64,000 nucleotides of DNA. Source: Polytrichum commune (Eukaryota > Streptophyta > Polytrichopsida > Polytrichales > Polytrichaceae). Where the stretch lies: contig OX485804.1 in the NCBI GenBank assembly GCA_950295325.1, forward strand, positions 804,001-868,000, in the 5' to 3' direction. Made by a program: the position numbers and the translations under genes. Below the pieces are notes generated by a model. That model searched no databases and was not told the origin of the DNA. It was given only the letters and a program-made list of their open reading frames with translations. Below, one piece after another: positions 8,300-20,860 of the stretch (the first letter of the stretch is position 1; every line of letters begins with the position of its first letter).

Positions 8300-9124
8300 G
8301 GGGTTTTTTGGTCTAAACACCCGCTTCAAAGTGTTCGCATCTTACAACTTTCTCCAATATGTGTTCCATTTATCCTTGTTCTTATTTTTATGAATGTCTC
8401 AAAATGCCCAAAAAGTCTCAATTTAACGAATATAGTGTTTTAGGCGAAGTTTGTTTTAGACTGGATGTGAATGGGTGCAATTGATAAGAACATGAGAAGT
8501 GACCAAACAAAGGTTTGGTGTCGTTGAAGAATGTTACGATCAAAGACGTACACTGGTGTGATGAAATTAAATTGGGAGAACCAACTACAAATCTAAGGTT
8601 GCATGTGTCATTCATTCATTTGATTTAACTGGACACCTATGTTTGATTGGTGTGTGGTTAGGCAATGATAAAAGAACACGCACCATAAAGACATATGCTC
8701 AAAGAGATTGGACTACATCTTCAAATTTAATAACCACTCCACACTCATTATTGAATATCACTACGAGGACATGATGTATTCAGTTAAGGATTTGATACAC
8801 ATGTACTTTCAAGAACCATTACTAAATCATGAGAGATCCAATTTCCAATTTGATTTTGGTTGGTGTTTTATCATACTAGATTTGCTAATGCAACGAAATT
8901 TTTGAAAACATAAATGTGATCATTAGAAGAGGGACAACTAAACTCATCGTAAGATTTTAAGGGGGGCATGTTTTTACCGGATTATGTAGCCATGAAATTG
9001 AAACTGGACTAGTGTAGTGTTGCATAGACTTACCTATACATTAACACCAATAAGCATGGCACGGTTTGTAAGACTGCTCATGTTTGTAAGGAACAATTCA
9101 ATAAACGGGGAGAACTGACTGCTC
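8300..9124. other. AT-rich DNA, no gene seen
   Basis: Only short chance ORFs; no splice-bounded coding stretch, terminal repeat or tandem structure that I can support. Confidence 0.6.
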
Positions 9125-9127
9125 TTA

Positions 9128-9915
9128 GAGCATCCCCACCAGACACGGCAAGGGACTTGTGAGCGCTTGCCTGGGTATTTTGGTACATGTATTGCTAAAA
9201 AACGAGACCTACCATTGGCTACCTTGTTAGAAATGTGTACCGTTGCAAGTACAATGGGAACAAACCCCGTCATAAATGGCCTATATGACATAGATATTAT
9301 TTTTCACTACTTTATCTTATGTCAAAAATTAGGTGGTTGCATATTATCACGGGGAGGTCACTTCATTGTCAAGTTGACACCACGTGCGGACAAAGTTTGC
9401 TACCCCTATATTACATGCCATATATAATTTTAAAATTTATGATACTTTTTCTACATATACATAACCTTTGATAGTATCTTTTGTATACTTTTTTGAAAAT
9501 TTTAGTCATCTTTATTTTTTTTAGTAATTGTTTTAGTTCAATTATGTGTCATTCTAGTTAGAAATGGTATGTTTTATGAAAAAAACAAATCATCAAATTT
9601 AGTTACCACTTTTAACTATGTCATAGGAAATGTGTATATCTACTCATGAAAAACATTTGATAAACTTTTGACCCATTTTGGTGGTGCAACTTACCAAAAG
9701 AAGATTTTTTTTGGTCGCACATGGTGTTCAACTTGACAATGGAGTGATCTACCCGTGCATATTATTGGTTAAACTTTGATTATGGCGTGGGCATGCCCAA
9801 CTTTTGTTGGACTTTGACTCATGATGAGCGGTCCCACCCAAGTTGACAACCACCCCAAACACATATAACAGTATAAATCGTATGTGACATTTTGTATGTT
9901 CTGATGGAGATGCTC
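9128..9915. mobile_element. Harbinger-type MITE, 788 bp
   Basis: Ends GAGCATCCCCACCAG and CTGATGGAGATGCTC are terminal inverted repeats with two mismatches. Direct TTA copies flank it at 9125-9127 and 9916-9918, the target duplication typical of PIF/Harbinger elements. It has no coding capacity, so it is non-autonomous. Its ends differ from those of the autonomous element at 31.7 kb, which is therefore probably not its driver. Confidence 0.8.
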
Positions 9916-9918
9916 TTA

Positions 9919-12470
9919 CATATGAACCGGTTGAGTTTGAAAAATAACCGATAGAACTTTTAGACTTCATGATAACGATCCATCATCTTACAGGAATATA
10001 TAGAATTCATAGAGCAAATCTGAAAGTTCACGACATGCAACCGGTTGGACTCGGAATCGCTAGGACCTTGACCAATTATGCCCAAAAATCTCCCGGACAC
10101 TGGAACAGATGCCTCGTATCCAGGAGTCTATCTATACACTGTATTTAGTTTAGTACTTTCATTGACCTATTTTTAAGGTCTGAACAATGGAAATTTTTGT
10201 ACAAAGTAGACTTGAACAGTTGTTGCCTTAGGATGACGTGCCTCGTGATGGAAAGAAAGTCCATATTTGAGTGCAGATCATTCCCAAACCAGGCATTTAG
10301 GCACAAAAAGAAGTGAGAGGGGAGCATCCCCACAAGTTCCCAGTAAAGACACCTCTAAAACTCATACCATCAATTCCATCATGGTGAAATTCAAAGTGGT
10401 TGTCGATGTGTTCTCATCATCACTAAATTAGAGGTGTTCTTTCTCTTTACACTCTTCCACCATGCAACATATACAGGAGCGGGATTTAGCTCCTTTGTAA
10501 AGGAATCAGCTTTCAGTATATCGTAGTCTTTGGCCACATGATAGAATACGAGGTTCACTTTTTTATATGTAGAGTTTGATGTATTACAAGAAACTAGTTC
10601 TCATTATGGAATCCACAATTTGGAGAGCTCATATTTAGAGTGAGCATGTGAAACACATAGAGGGGGGTTCTCCTCTAAACTAAATTATAACCCAAGTTAA
10701 CACCCGTTGATGAGCTTAGGGCATAGTGGATAACATGTGGTCATGCCTGTTCAAAATAATAAATCCACATCCACGAAGATATCATACTAGCTTTTTTTTT
10801 CCCTATTTTCTTCATACTATTCCCATATAAGGTAGGCACACCCAAAACTTTCATATAATCAAAGACTACGTGTCAGTGGAATACATTTGAAACCCTCATA
10901 TGTAAGATTAAACTACATATTAAATGTATTGTTGCTTTTACTTTATGTGGGCATAAAGTAGACATACCCAAAACCAATGTTATATATCATCGTCACACAT
11001 TCGAAATCTTCAAATGTATGACTGTGATACATTATGTTGGGTTTAGGCCCAACATTGTTTTTGAGTGTAGTTATCTTAGAGACACACACACATACATATC
11101 ACAGAAAGCCAATTAGCGTGAGCCTTATTTTGCAGTGACATAGGAGTTGCTCTTATCAGTATCTATGGCAGGGTACCTCTGAAAGTAAGTTTTTTGTTAA
11201 TTTAGGAGACGATTAAAAAGCTTGATGGTTAAGTTGTGTAGGCTAAGAAAGAGGCTAATGAATGGCCATGTTGCGGAGTAGGCTTTGGGGCTCTTGAATG
11301 AGCATGTTCTGCTGGCCCACTGTGTGGAGGGGTAGGGAATCGAAGCCTGGCAAGTGGTCCTCAGGCAGTAGTTGTGAGTCTTCACTTTCGTGCACGGGTC
11401 ACGTACTTACGTCGGTCGTTGGAAGCCGCTTTTCTGTTCCTTAAAGGCTGTCGAACCTGAGGGGAAACTTCACCCCAGTAGCACTTGCTATATAATAAAT
11501 CTCACAAGCACGCATCCGCTCCCCAGCTTTTACCCATAGCCAAAACCCTAGTAACTTAGATCCACCGCACGCGTGTCTGCCTAGTTCCCATTTGTTACCA
11601 CCACCTAGTAAGGTACGTGGAAGTTATTTGAGTCGCCTTTCATGTTCTCCAACTTCTACCGATTAAATGTACACAACCAAAGTTGTGTTGCGTTTGCAAA
11701 CGTATGATGAGATTTATGCAAGAAACTAGATTGGGAATCGGACCTCCGCTCGTTTAGTTATGGTTATCGGAAGTGCATGTTAGCTGATTTTCTAACTGCA
11801 TACATAGGTCCTCCCAATTGTGTTCACTATTGAGTGTAGAGTAGTTACTGATATTTTGAGGATGGAGTCCAATCTCTTTTAAAGCATGTGTCCTTATGAT
11901 GTTTGCTCTTTGATCGTCACTGAACCACATACCATTCAAATCTAGGGGTCTTATTAAGAAATTGAGCCACTTAAGACCCATCTACCTTGTCACATGGCCT
12001 CAATGCAAATCTTGCATGCGTATTGAACATCTTATAACCCTTAAGAAGTTTTACTAAGTTATACATTGATCATCTGCTAACCTGACCTGTACACTGATAT
12101 GGGCAACTAAGGTTGCCTTTGCACCCGTGCAAAGTACATACCTTTAGTCAAAATCAAAGTATAAAAATCTATACCTTCACTTATCCATATGTATAGCAGC
12201 CACGTTAAAAAAGAACAAATTTATGTAGTTTATTACTATGGCAATACATATTCAAAATGGTGTGGAATGTAAATTAGCGCATATTGGTGTAGTTTGCTGG
12301 AGCCCACATCTCAGCATGAGCCAAGCCTGCGGGTTATGAAATTACCAAGGAAATGGATTTACGGTGAACATTGGACCTTCTCTTTGGTGGTATGCCGGCT
12401 CATGCTCTAGACTCTTACATAGGTGCAATAAACTAAATGCAGCATTTTTGTTCTATGGTGCCTAGGGGAC
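9919..12470. other. intergenic DNA with one dispersed-repeat copy
   Basis: No gene seen. About 9930-10110 is one copy of a dispersed repeat also found at 35975-36180 (shared blocks AACCGGTTGGACT and AAAATCTCCCG). A moderately GC-rich patch at about 11390-11620 has no open frame I trust. Confidence 0.55.
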
Positions 12471-12617
12471 ATAACATTATTCAAATCTATAACAATGTTC
12501 TATGGGACTGGCAATATCTCACAGAATATTCTCCATATCCATATACTGAATATGGGAAATATTCAATGGAATATTGTCAATCCCAAAGAACATTGTTAGG
12601 GATTTGAATAATGTTAT
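12471..12617. repeat. 147-bp near-perfect hairpin
   Basis: The left arm beginning ATAACATTATTCAAATC pairs with the right arm ending GATTTGAATAATGTTAT; about 47 bp on each side match with roughly six differences, and the inner sequence continues to pair. It could be a small foldback MITE or a hairpin RNA source; nothing here decides between them. Confidence 0.75.
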
Positions 12618-12824
12618 AGATTCAAGAAAGCGTTTGCTTGATTTTCTAAGGTTTGACCAATCTTGCTAATCAGGGATCATGGTTAATCTCAAGACAAGTA
12701 CACTCTAGCAATTAAGTATGTTGATTATCCTAATTAGTGCGTGTTCATATTTGGAGTTACGTCATGCACTACTATAACGTCTTACTCAAGAGTTCAATTT
12801 CTACTAACAAAAGTTCAATAAGTT

Positions 12825-13100
12825 GTTTGGACATTATAGAACATAAATGACTTTGTTTGGTAGAATAGGTATATCCTCATTAAATAGTTATACAGTACAC
12901 CATATATGATATTTAGTGTGACTTACTATTTGGATCTACACGGTGCTATATCTTTTTACTATTGATTTTTTTTACCAAGTAAAGTTGTCAGTGTTCTATA
13001 ATGTCCAAACTACCAATTTAACATTTGTTGGTAAAATATGAGATGTACAATAAATGGACATAGCATTGCGTAAATCTAAATAGTAAGTCACACTAAATAC
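12825..13100. repeat. two interleaved inverted repeats
   Basis: GTTTGGACATTATAGAACA at 12825-12843 is perfectly inverted at 12992-13010. A second perfect pair of about 22 bp (containing TTTAGTGTGACTTACTATT) lies at about 12909-12930 and 13078-13099. The pairs overlap (A-B-A'-B'), so they cannot be one simple hairpin. Probably two small elements, one inserted in the other and rearranged. Confidence 0.7.
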
Positions 13101-13339
13101 CATATTTAATGTAGCATTGCACAACTCCGAAGAGTAACACATACTAATTTGGGATAATGAGTGTAGTGTGTAAGTAGTGTGGTGGTTGTGTTTCTCTGCA
13201 AGTGGTCAGAGGTAGATCGAAACCAGATACATACACACAAAAATCCAGTCATTTCAACCATGATCATGGTGTCCAACTTCGGCTTGAGCATGCAATTCTC
13301 TTTTACCCATGGACATTCTTGGGGAATTATGGGTTGTTG

Positions 13340-13695
13340 ATGTAAATTTATAAAAGCTTGACCTTAGTGCAGAAATTTGACGATTGGAAGATTTGAAATG
13401 TAATGAGGTCCTGGGAGTTATAGATTTTCACAGAGAATATTGGCTTTTGGATGCAATGCGGAGGCCCATGATGAACATTACCGGTAAACAATGGATTTTT
13501 AGATGTAATGTGGAGCTAGGAATGATTGATATACATGGGGAATATATGAGTGTACAAGAACTTTGCAATGCCATAAACACTCAAGATATAAAAGGAGTTG
13601 TGAACTCAAAATATCAATGGACATCCTACACCTTTGTCCTATGCAACTTGGATAAGGTATGGGGACCTATCATCAATGGTAAAAGTTGATGGATT
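13340..13695. repeat. short diverged tandem repeat
   Basis: Units containing GATG(C/T)AATG(C/T)GGAG recur at about 50-55-bp spacing, giving a 101-codon ORF that I regard as a by-product of the repeat rather than a gene. Confidence 0.4.
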
Positions 13696-13754
13696 TTAAT
13701 GTGTAGCTGCATATCCAAGTCTGAAATGTTCATAGTTGGAAGAAAGTCATGATT

Positions 13755-14370
13755 GGATGCAAGCACGGTAAAGTGGACAACTCCTGATTCATGCCAAGTG
13801 TTGAGTGAAAGTGATTCAAAACTATACACTAACTTTGAATTTTGTGAAGAAAAGAATCTCAGTCATTTTAAAAACATATAGATCTATAAAGCCAAGAAAT
13901 TTATGATGAAAAAATTAATTCCAAGAAAAGTCTACTTATTTTAGAAGATGGTGCAAGTGGTGTACAAGAAGGTGATATTGAACAAGTAACCATCTAGATT
14001 TTGTTTACAAAAAGATTACATTAAATTGATGGTTTTCTACAAAATTTTGTGATGATGCCCTAAAGTAAATAATGAATTCAAGGAATATGGGAAAAAAAAA
14101 TCCCAAATTCAAAATATTTAAGGTCATGAAATCTAAATCCAAAACCAGATTCAACCAGTTGCATTTGAGCATCACTTTTAATGATAAGTTTTGAAGATCT
14201 AAACTTGATATTCTACATTTGAGTATTCAACACAACAACAAAGGCCATCATGAAAAAAAAGTCCAATTTAAACAACACTTTGCTACTACTTTTAGACCTT
14301 TGACCCAAAAAATTATGGTCTTAGTATACCGGAGCACTTTTTGGTCCACTTTATCATGCTTGTACCCCAT
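13755..14370. mobile_element. TIR repeat element, about 0.6 kb
   Basis: Begins GGATGCAAGCACGGTAAAGT and ends TTTGGTCCACTTTATCATGC followed by TTGTACCC, an imperfect terminal inverted repeat. Internal sequence (for example GAAAGTGATTCAAAA and AATATTTAAGGTCATG) is shared with 20287-20858. Non-coding. No convincing target duplication found. Confidence 0.6.
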
Positions 14371-14579
14371 TATAGATCATCTATGAAAATTTTCACCCCG
14401 CAAAATATCATTGATATTAACTTTCACTTCAAAAATATCAACCACAATTCTTATGTTCCTCTTTTCGGTTTTTGTACTCATGTAGCTCATTTTGTTATCA
14501 AACCTTTACATATTTAGAAAATTATGCTAAAAGTGTGCATAATAAATGCACTCATGGTTCCACCATGAGGTGGGTTTAC

Positions 14580-15180
14580 AATGTACATTAGGGTTCTGGT
14601 CCAAGAAACTTGGGGTCCAAAACACCCCTCACTAGACCCCGATGTACCTTGCTTTTGAGATGAAAGATTGGACCAAAACAAACTCGAAGTTTGGAACTCA
14701 AATTGGCTGAAGTATTTGCTTGAGTTGGGACCAACATGGGTTGGCGAGAAAGGGATGCCACATTGTTTTCTCATGCTTAGACTTAGGCCCTAATGTAAAC
14801 ACCTTGGGTCCAAAAATATTGCTTTCAACCAATATGAATCATAATTTGATGAATTACAAAGTTCTTTTTCGTCTTCAACCCTACCGTAAACCCACGCTAA
14901 TGCAAACCTTAGGGTAGGACCTTTACATTAATAGGCTGAAAACCCAAGAAATGGGGGTATAAAACACCCCTCAATGAACCTTATTCTCAAACTTAAGCTT
15001 GAATGTTGGGTTTCTAAGATTGGGAAAAGCATTTTCTTGGGTGGAGACCACTGAGATTTGGCAGGAACGTGATGCCACATCAGCGCCATCTATTTTTTCT
15101 TTGTCTTTGCATACTTTGGAGCCCCCTAGTGTGAACTCCTTGGGCCCAAAGTTTTGATGTCGACCAATCACTGACTCCCT
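14580..15180. repeat. diverged duplication of a 250-bp block
   Basis: Blocks at about 14590-14850 and 14940-15180 share the order: AAAACACCCCTCA, a central TTGGG segment, GATGCCACAT, then CCTTGGG(T/C)CCAAA. The copies are too decayed for a coding call. Confidence 0.5.
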
Positions 15181-15189
15181 CGGTTTGTT

Positions 15190-16073
15190 TAGAGTTTCGT
15201 TGGTCCTGAATAGTAGTTCCCATCGCCCTTTAGTGGACAGTAATAAGTTCCTTGGGCCCCTGCGCAGTGCTGGCCGGCTCATGGTGTTGCCGGGATCGGC
15301 AAGCAGGAGGAAGTTGCTGTGGGCCTGTGGAGCTATGGTGGGGGTCTAGGTGTGGCAGTGCCATTTCTCCTCTGTGACCAGGTCCGGTTTTCTTCCAACC
15401 TCGCTCTGGCCTGGGGCGGTTCAAGCAACGCACTCTCCGAACACACAATAATTCGCTCACCTGCTTTGCACGTGAATTGTGGGATTGCAGGGGGAATGAA
15501 TCGGTCGGAAACTCGACGCTGCTGTTCAAACGAAGTACTGGTCGATCGAGCGCTGGGGAATTTCTGCTTGTTCGTGTTGGAGGGAGCAGGTCAGGATCTT
15601 TGGTCAGCTTAAGCGCGATGGAGTTGTCGAGGAATCGGAGGCTCCAACAAGCTGGAATGTGTAATTTGTTGGTTGCGAAGGCCCTTGTAAGCAGCCATTA
15701 TTCTACCTGCAACTAGCACCTTGCATCGATGTAATCGCGGGAATGGAACGCCCCTGAACCGATTCAATGAGTCCGGAACTTTATCCATCTTCGGAGAAGG
15801 CATTGCACGGAGCCAGCTATGGAGTCGACTGATTCTGTAACAAACAGGCGCCACTCGCGAGTTGATCAGCTCACTATGGATATGGTATTAATGAGGTAAT
15901 TATTTGCAGTTGAACTGATTCCACGAGACTCTATAATCTATTTCTGCGAGCACCCTCATCATCATGTCTTTGGGTTCATGAGCTGTACGACGAGATATAA
16001 TAATAGAGGAGTCGAGCGTGCGCTACAAAAATTTTGCGAACAATAAAGTCGTCCCATTCAAAACCATAGTCCC
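15190..16073. promoter_or_regulatory. upstream region of GDU-like gene 1
   Basis: Mixed-GC DNA before the ATG at 16074. A TATA-like GAGATATAATAATAG lies at about 15990, some 80 bp before the start codon, and could be the core promoter. ORFs at 15230-15716 overlap on both strands and show no recognisable domain, so I do not call them. Confidence 0.35.
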
Positions 16074-16637
16074 ATGGCCACACAGCGGTCGCCGTTCGAT
16101 TCCATGGGCCCTGGGAACTTCTCGGCGCCCCCGTTCTACAACTACCCGACCCCCGACACGACGCCTTACACGACCACGAACCCCGATTCTTCGCCACCGG
16201 ATTCTTCGTCGGGGGGAAGCAAAAGCCTCCCGGTTTATGTCCTCTTCTTGATCATGCTTGGGTCGGGCGTGTTCACACTCCTCTTATTATGGGTGTGCAT
16301 CCAATTCATTTACCGGCGCCGGCGAAGGCGTGCGAGGCTCATGCGCTCAAATGAGTCCATGCTAGGAGGCGAGCCGGGCACGTGGGTGCCTCACCGGGAC
16401 GTCGAAGACGGGGGCGAGATTCTACATGTCGCAGCGGGCGAGTCGCCAGGGGGTGGCACAAAGAAGAACATATCAAAGCGTCAAGTGCTTGAAGGCGTGG
16501 AGCTCAATTTGGTGGTGATGGCAGGAGAGGAGAAGCCAACTTTCATAGCCTTGCCGTTGTTTAATCACGGTCAAAGTCCACACTCCCCACACTCCATTTC
16601 GGAAGCTACTTCTGACGCAGGCAACCCCAACAAGTAG
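16074..16637 (+). CDS. GLUTAMINE DUMPER-like membrane protein 1
   Basis: 187 aa, no intron, start in good context (CCCATGGCC). The N-terminus is Pro/Thr/Ser rich (1-50). One membrane helix covers about 53-80 (LPVYVLFLIMLGSGVF and on), followed by a run of six Arg, so the C-terminal part should face the cytosol. LNLVVMAGEEKPTFIALP carries the VIMAG-type box (VVMAG at 147-151) with the following PTF, the signature of GLUTAMINE DUMPER proteins. In Arabidopsis that box mediates interaction with the LOG2 ubiquitin ligase and affects amino-acid export. The family is usually 100-160 aa, so this is slightly long. A partial decayed copy of its 3' end follows directly. Family call is by motif and topology; the function in this plant is inferred. 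Confidence 0.75.
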   Translation: MATQRSPFDSMGPGNFSAPPFYNYPTPDTTPYTTTNPDSSPPDSSSGGSKSLPVYVLFLIMLGSGVFTLLLLWVCIQFIYRRRRRRARLMRSNESMLGGEPGTWVPHRDVEDGGEILHVAAGESPGGGTKKNISKRQVLEGVELNLVVMAGEEKPTFIALPLFNHGQSPHSPHSISEATSDAGNPNK

Positions 16638-16865
16638 TCGACATGTGGATCAGGTCACGATGGTCCCAATGTTTGCTTTGATCTATCGTCCTGTGTTTGG
16701 ATCACCATAATTTTTTGATGAAACTAGTTCACCTAAAACCCAGCGTGATGAACTTGCTGGATTACTAGCGATTGTGGTGTTCGAGACATCTCGGCTTGTT
16801 TTGCATTCTTCGGTGGAACCCTTGAGACTGGCAATCTAGATGTATGGACTGTGTTCTGTAGCAAA

Positions 16866-17290
16866 GCGTGAAGATGTTGAAGGCGTGGAGCTCAATTTGG
16901 CGGTGATGGCGGGAGAGGAGAAGCTGGCTTTAATAGCGTTGCCGTTGTCCAATCACGGTCAAGGCCCAAACTTATCCCCGCTCGGTTTCGGAAGCTACTT
17001 CCGATGCAGGCAACCCCAACAAGTAGCCATGTGCATCAGGTCATGGTAAATATAAGAATCACTGGTCCCAATTTTTGCTCTCAACTGTCCTGTGTTGCAC
17101 CATAAATTTTGAAACTAGTTCACCTAAAATCCGTGTTGTTGCTCAACCACTAGCAATCCTGGTGTCTGAGTTACCCCGGCATGTTTGCATTCTTCAGTAG
17201 AGCTAGCCCTTGGGCCTTGCACCCTTGAACTGTGTACATTGGGATTGTTCATTGAGCAGGCTGGAAACCTAGATGTATGCAAAGTGTTTC
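16866..17290 (+). pseudogene. decayed tandem copy of the GDU-like 1 3' end
   Basis: From about 16866 the sequence repeats 16480-16860: an EGVELNLAVMAGEEK box is again readable, followed by the NHGQ region, then 3' UTR landmarks in the same order (CATCAGGTCA, GGTCCCAAT, CTAGTTCACCTAAAA, TTTGCATTCTTC). The frame is lost after the Gln/Pro region, and the PTF residues are changed. It lacks the membrane helix, so it is a non-functional partial duplication with a unit of about 390 bp. Confidence 0.7.
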
Positions 17291-17299
17291 GTAGACATA

Positions 17300-18025
17300 C
17301 CTGTAAATATTTGAGTTCATCATCATGTGTACTGGTTTCATGTTGACACCAAAAGCTTGTCAAAGACCGAATCAGTAGTGGGTGCACCTCGATTTAACGC
17401 CCTCGAGCAATTGTGGATTCCATTTTATGTGAAATAAACACGGATCAATATCTGCCTGAGTTTTGGAGTCTGCGCATGTGTGCTCTCTGGCCTCTGGCTC
17501 TGAGAAATCTCAGAATTACAGCCATCAGTCATCTTGCACCAGTGTCCAGGGACATTTGGGCACAATTTTCTTATGTGTGGGTCTTTAGGTTGTGGTTCAC
17601 CAGTTGCAATTTCCTGGACTGTAATGGAAGCCACCATGATCCACACCCTTCCTGCCACAGCACTGTTTCATTTTAGAATTCAAATCAATGTTTTTTCACA
17701 AAAATCGAGACATTCCTCCTGAACCTTAGAAGAGGATGAGTATTGAGGACTGGTAGCAACTATTATTTAATTCTGGAAAACAAATACACATGGTGGCATG
17801 ATCTCACTTTTATGCTACTCATAGGGATCTGACTTGGAGAATGTCAGCATGTCATGTTGCACCTAGAATCTACAAGATACACCACACCACCAACACACAA
17901 CTCCCAGATGACACGTCCCACAAATCTGAAGTTTTTGCAAATAAGCTTATATCTCTAGGGTAGGTTTGCAAATCTTCAAGAAATAGGCCCATTTCGCACT
18001 CAGCACATCTAAGGTAGATGGGTCT
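17300..18025. other. no gene seen
   Basis: Short overlapping ORFs only; no domain, terminal repeat or splice-bounded exon that I can defend. Confidence 0.5.
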
Positions 18026-18028
18026 TAA

Positions 18029-18387
18029 GAGCATCCTCAGCCCACACAAGGTACTCGCTCCCGGCATCAATGTTTGCAGGGAGCCCAGCGAATGGGAGGG
18101 AGGAAGAGGCGGGAGGGGGGTCCAGCCCTGCGCCCGGCAAGCGCCCCCGGCACACAAGCTTCTACACAAGCTTCGCTCCTCCTCATGCCATGGTGGCCTC
18201 TGCCAGTACAGTAGCGGGAGGACAAATTCTCACTGCAAAATCGAAAAAAGTGCCGAGAGCGGGAGTACTTTTGACGGGACCCGCTCCATAACGGGACGGG
18301 TAGCGAGGCCGTTGGCCCGAACCCCGGGCACCCTAATCCCGGCAGTTACCGTTGCCGGGAGAACACCATGTCCGACTGAGGATGCTC
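18029..18387. mobile_element. Harbinger-type MITE, 359 bp
   Basis: Ends GAGCATCCTCAG and CTGAGGATGCTC are a perfect 12-bp inverted repeat, flanked by TAA at 18026-18028 and 18388-18390. It shares its GAGCATCC end with the 9.1-kb MITE, so both belong to one Tourist-like family. The interior is GC-rich and non-coding. Confidence 0.85.
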
Positions 18388-18390
18388 TAA

Positions 18391-19675
18391 GTGGCTCGTT
18401 TTCTTCATCGGACCCTTAGATTTGATTGGTATATAGTTTGGAAGGACCTCTATATCTAGGTGAGAAATCAACAAATATGCATTTTTGATAACCCTAACTA
18501 AATTAGGAGAGGTCCGATTTTTGTTGATGTTTCATTGTAGATTTGCTAATGCAACACAAGTTTTGTTGTGTAAATCTAATTGGTAGAAGTTGGAGAACAT
18601 GAAAAACGATCCAAATATGACCCACATACATTGAGTTATATATTTTAGGTTTTGGTCTTCAGATCGCATCATGTTTGTGCGAAGAAATACCCCAAGCTTA
18701 CTTCATAACAATTGTCTTCAATGCTCTGCCATAGCTAGCCATGATAAGATGCCCATGACATTCACCTTGTATGAAGCATTTTATGGTCACCCCAAATATA
18801 TTAACATCTCTAATTATCTCATCCAATGTTTTGGTGTTACATTGTCCTTCCCCTCCCCCCAGTTTTTCAATGTTTGAGAAGAATGCACAAAATAAAGGGA
18901 CTTAGCCATTTTGGTGAGAAATGAGACCAATATTGGGTGGGTATTGCCACTGAGCTCTCATTGTAGGGTAAGGATAATGGCTCAAGTTTTATAAACCGCA
19001 CCTAAAGGGTACCCTTTACCCGGCCAAAAATTAATAACAACACCAAGTTTAAGGGTAACAATATACAACCCAATTTTTTACCCACCATGAAAGGATACCC
19101 TTTACTTGACTAAATTATGGAGGGTAACCACATGTAGTATAATTAATATTATCTTCTAATTATCCTAAGGATAATTAAAATGCAACTGCATGTAAAAGGT
19201 TAAGGTCACAATAATTTTTTTAAATTGCACACATTCAACATGGTTCACATATTACTATGTTATGATACATGAAAATTCAAATCTAATTATTTAGATGAAC
19301 AAAACACTTAACTTCATAAGGAAATTCTTTCATGTTGAACCTTTAGTGCAACATACACATATTACATACTTTTAAAGAACTGTAATGTAGAAATTCATAA
19401 CATTCACAAAACCTTGCACACAAAATACATCATAAATTGACATTCATAAATTTCTATGTACAAATTAGAACATAACTCAACAAAATAATAAATTACAACT
19501 TTGATGATGTATAGCTTGAGATTTCAATTTTTAAGAGACACAAAACTAAAGTCAAATATCAATTTGGAAAATATGCAAATAGTGTCACACATCATTACTG
19601 AAAAACAAAAATGCAAGCCTAAACATATTCAACCTGATTTTGAACTACTTCAATGTGTGCATCGGGAAACTTTCA
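18391..19675. other. AT-rich DNA, no gene seen
   Basis: Low GC and many stops in all frames; a motif close to GGGTA(A/C)CC recurs at 19000-19140. Nothing else supported. Confidence 0.5.
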
Positions 19676-19679
19676 ATCC

Positions 19680-20858
19680 GGGTGCAAGCATGGTACAGTG
19701 GGCCAAAAAAATGCCCCTATATCTTAAACCATAGTTTTTTGTGGTCAAACACTTAAAAGTAGTAGCGATATCTTGTTTAAATTGAGTTATTTTCATGATG
19801 ACCTTTATTGTTGTCTTAAGTTGAAGATGAGATCTTCAAAACTTATCATTAATAGTAATGCTCAAAAGCAAATGGCTAGATGTGGTTTTGGACGTAAATT
19901 TCATGACCTTAACTACTTTGGACTTGATTTTTTTCTCATATTCCTTGGATTCATTATGTCATCATCAAATAATTATTTTAAAAATAATCTATTCAATATA
20001 ATTTTATCATATTTTAAGGTAATTTTTGACAATTATTTGTTCAATATCACCACTTGCACACCCCCTTGGACCATCCTCTAAAATCTGTAGACTTTTTATG
20101 AGATTTGTTTTATCAACTTAAATTGCTTGGCTTTGTAGATCAATGTGATTTTAAAATTTTCATGATTTCTTTTCTCACAAAATTCAAAGTTGGTGTATTG
20201 TTTTGAATCACCTTCACTTAAACATGTGCAAGGATCAAGAGTTGTCCAATTTACTGTGCTTGCACCCATCTAGAGTTTCAAAATCGGGTGCAAGCATAGT
20301 AAAGTGGAGAGCTCTTGATCCATGCATATGTTTAAGTGAAAGTGATTCAAAATTACTACCTTTGAATTATTCTGAAATAAAAAATCACAACACCTTAAAT
20401 ACATAATATTGATTTACAAAGCCAAGCAACTTATGTCAAAATTCTAGAAGATAGTGCAAGTAGTTTTTAACTTAGTAGGTGATATGAAACCAATATTTTG
20501 TTTAAAATATGATAAAATTACAAACAAATTGATGATTCTCTATATTAAAATTGTTGATTCCCTCAATAACGAATTCAAGGAATGTTAAAAGAAATTTAAA
20601 GTTCAAAATATTTAAGGTCATGGAATTTACATCGAAAACTAGAGTTAGCTAGTTGCTATTGAGCGTTTCCTTTAATGATTTTTTAGAAGCTATCATCTTC
20701 ATTTTCTATTTGAGTACTTAACACAAAAGTAGAGGGCATTATGAGAAAAAATCCAGTTTAAATAACATTTTCCTACTACTTTTAGCCGTTTGACCAAAGC
20801 AATCATGGTTTTAGTATACTGAAGCACTTTTTGGTCCACTTTGCCATGCTGCACCCAC
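19680..20858. repeat. 1.2-kb inverted repeat of a TIR element
   Basis: The left arm (19680-20270) starts GGTGCAAGCATGG and ends CTGTGCTTGCACCC. The right arm (20284-20858) starts GGGTGCAAGCATAGTAAAGT and ends GTCCACTTTGCCATGC plus TGCACCC. The arms are imperfect reverse complements around a spacer of about 15 bp near 20275. For example CACTTAAACATGTGCAAGGA on the left pairs with ATGTTTAAGTGAAAGTG on the right. The right arm matches the single element at 13755-14370. Two copies inserted head to head, or a foldback element. Confidence 0.7.
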
Positions 20859-20860
20859 TC

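Noticed and set aside
15230-15716. ORFs upstream of GDU-like 1
   Set aside because: Several overlapping frames on both strands, no motif, no splice structure; likely chance in GC-richer DNA.
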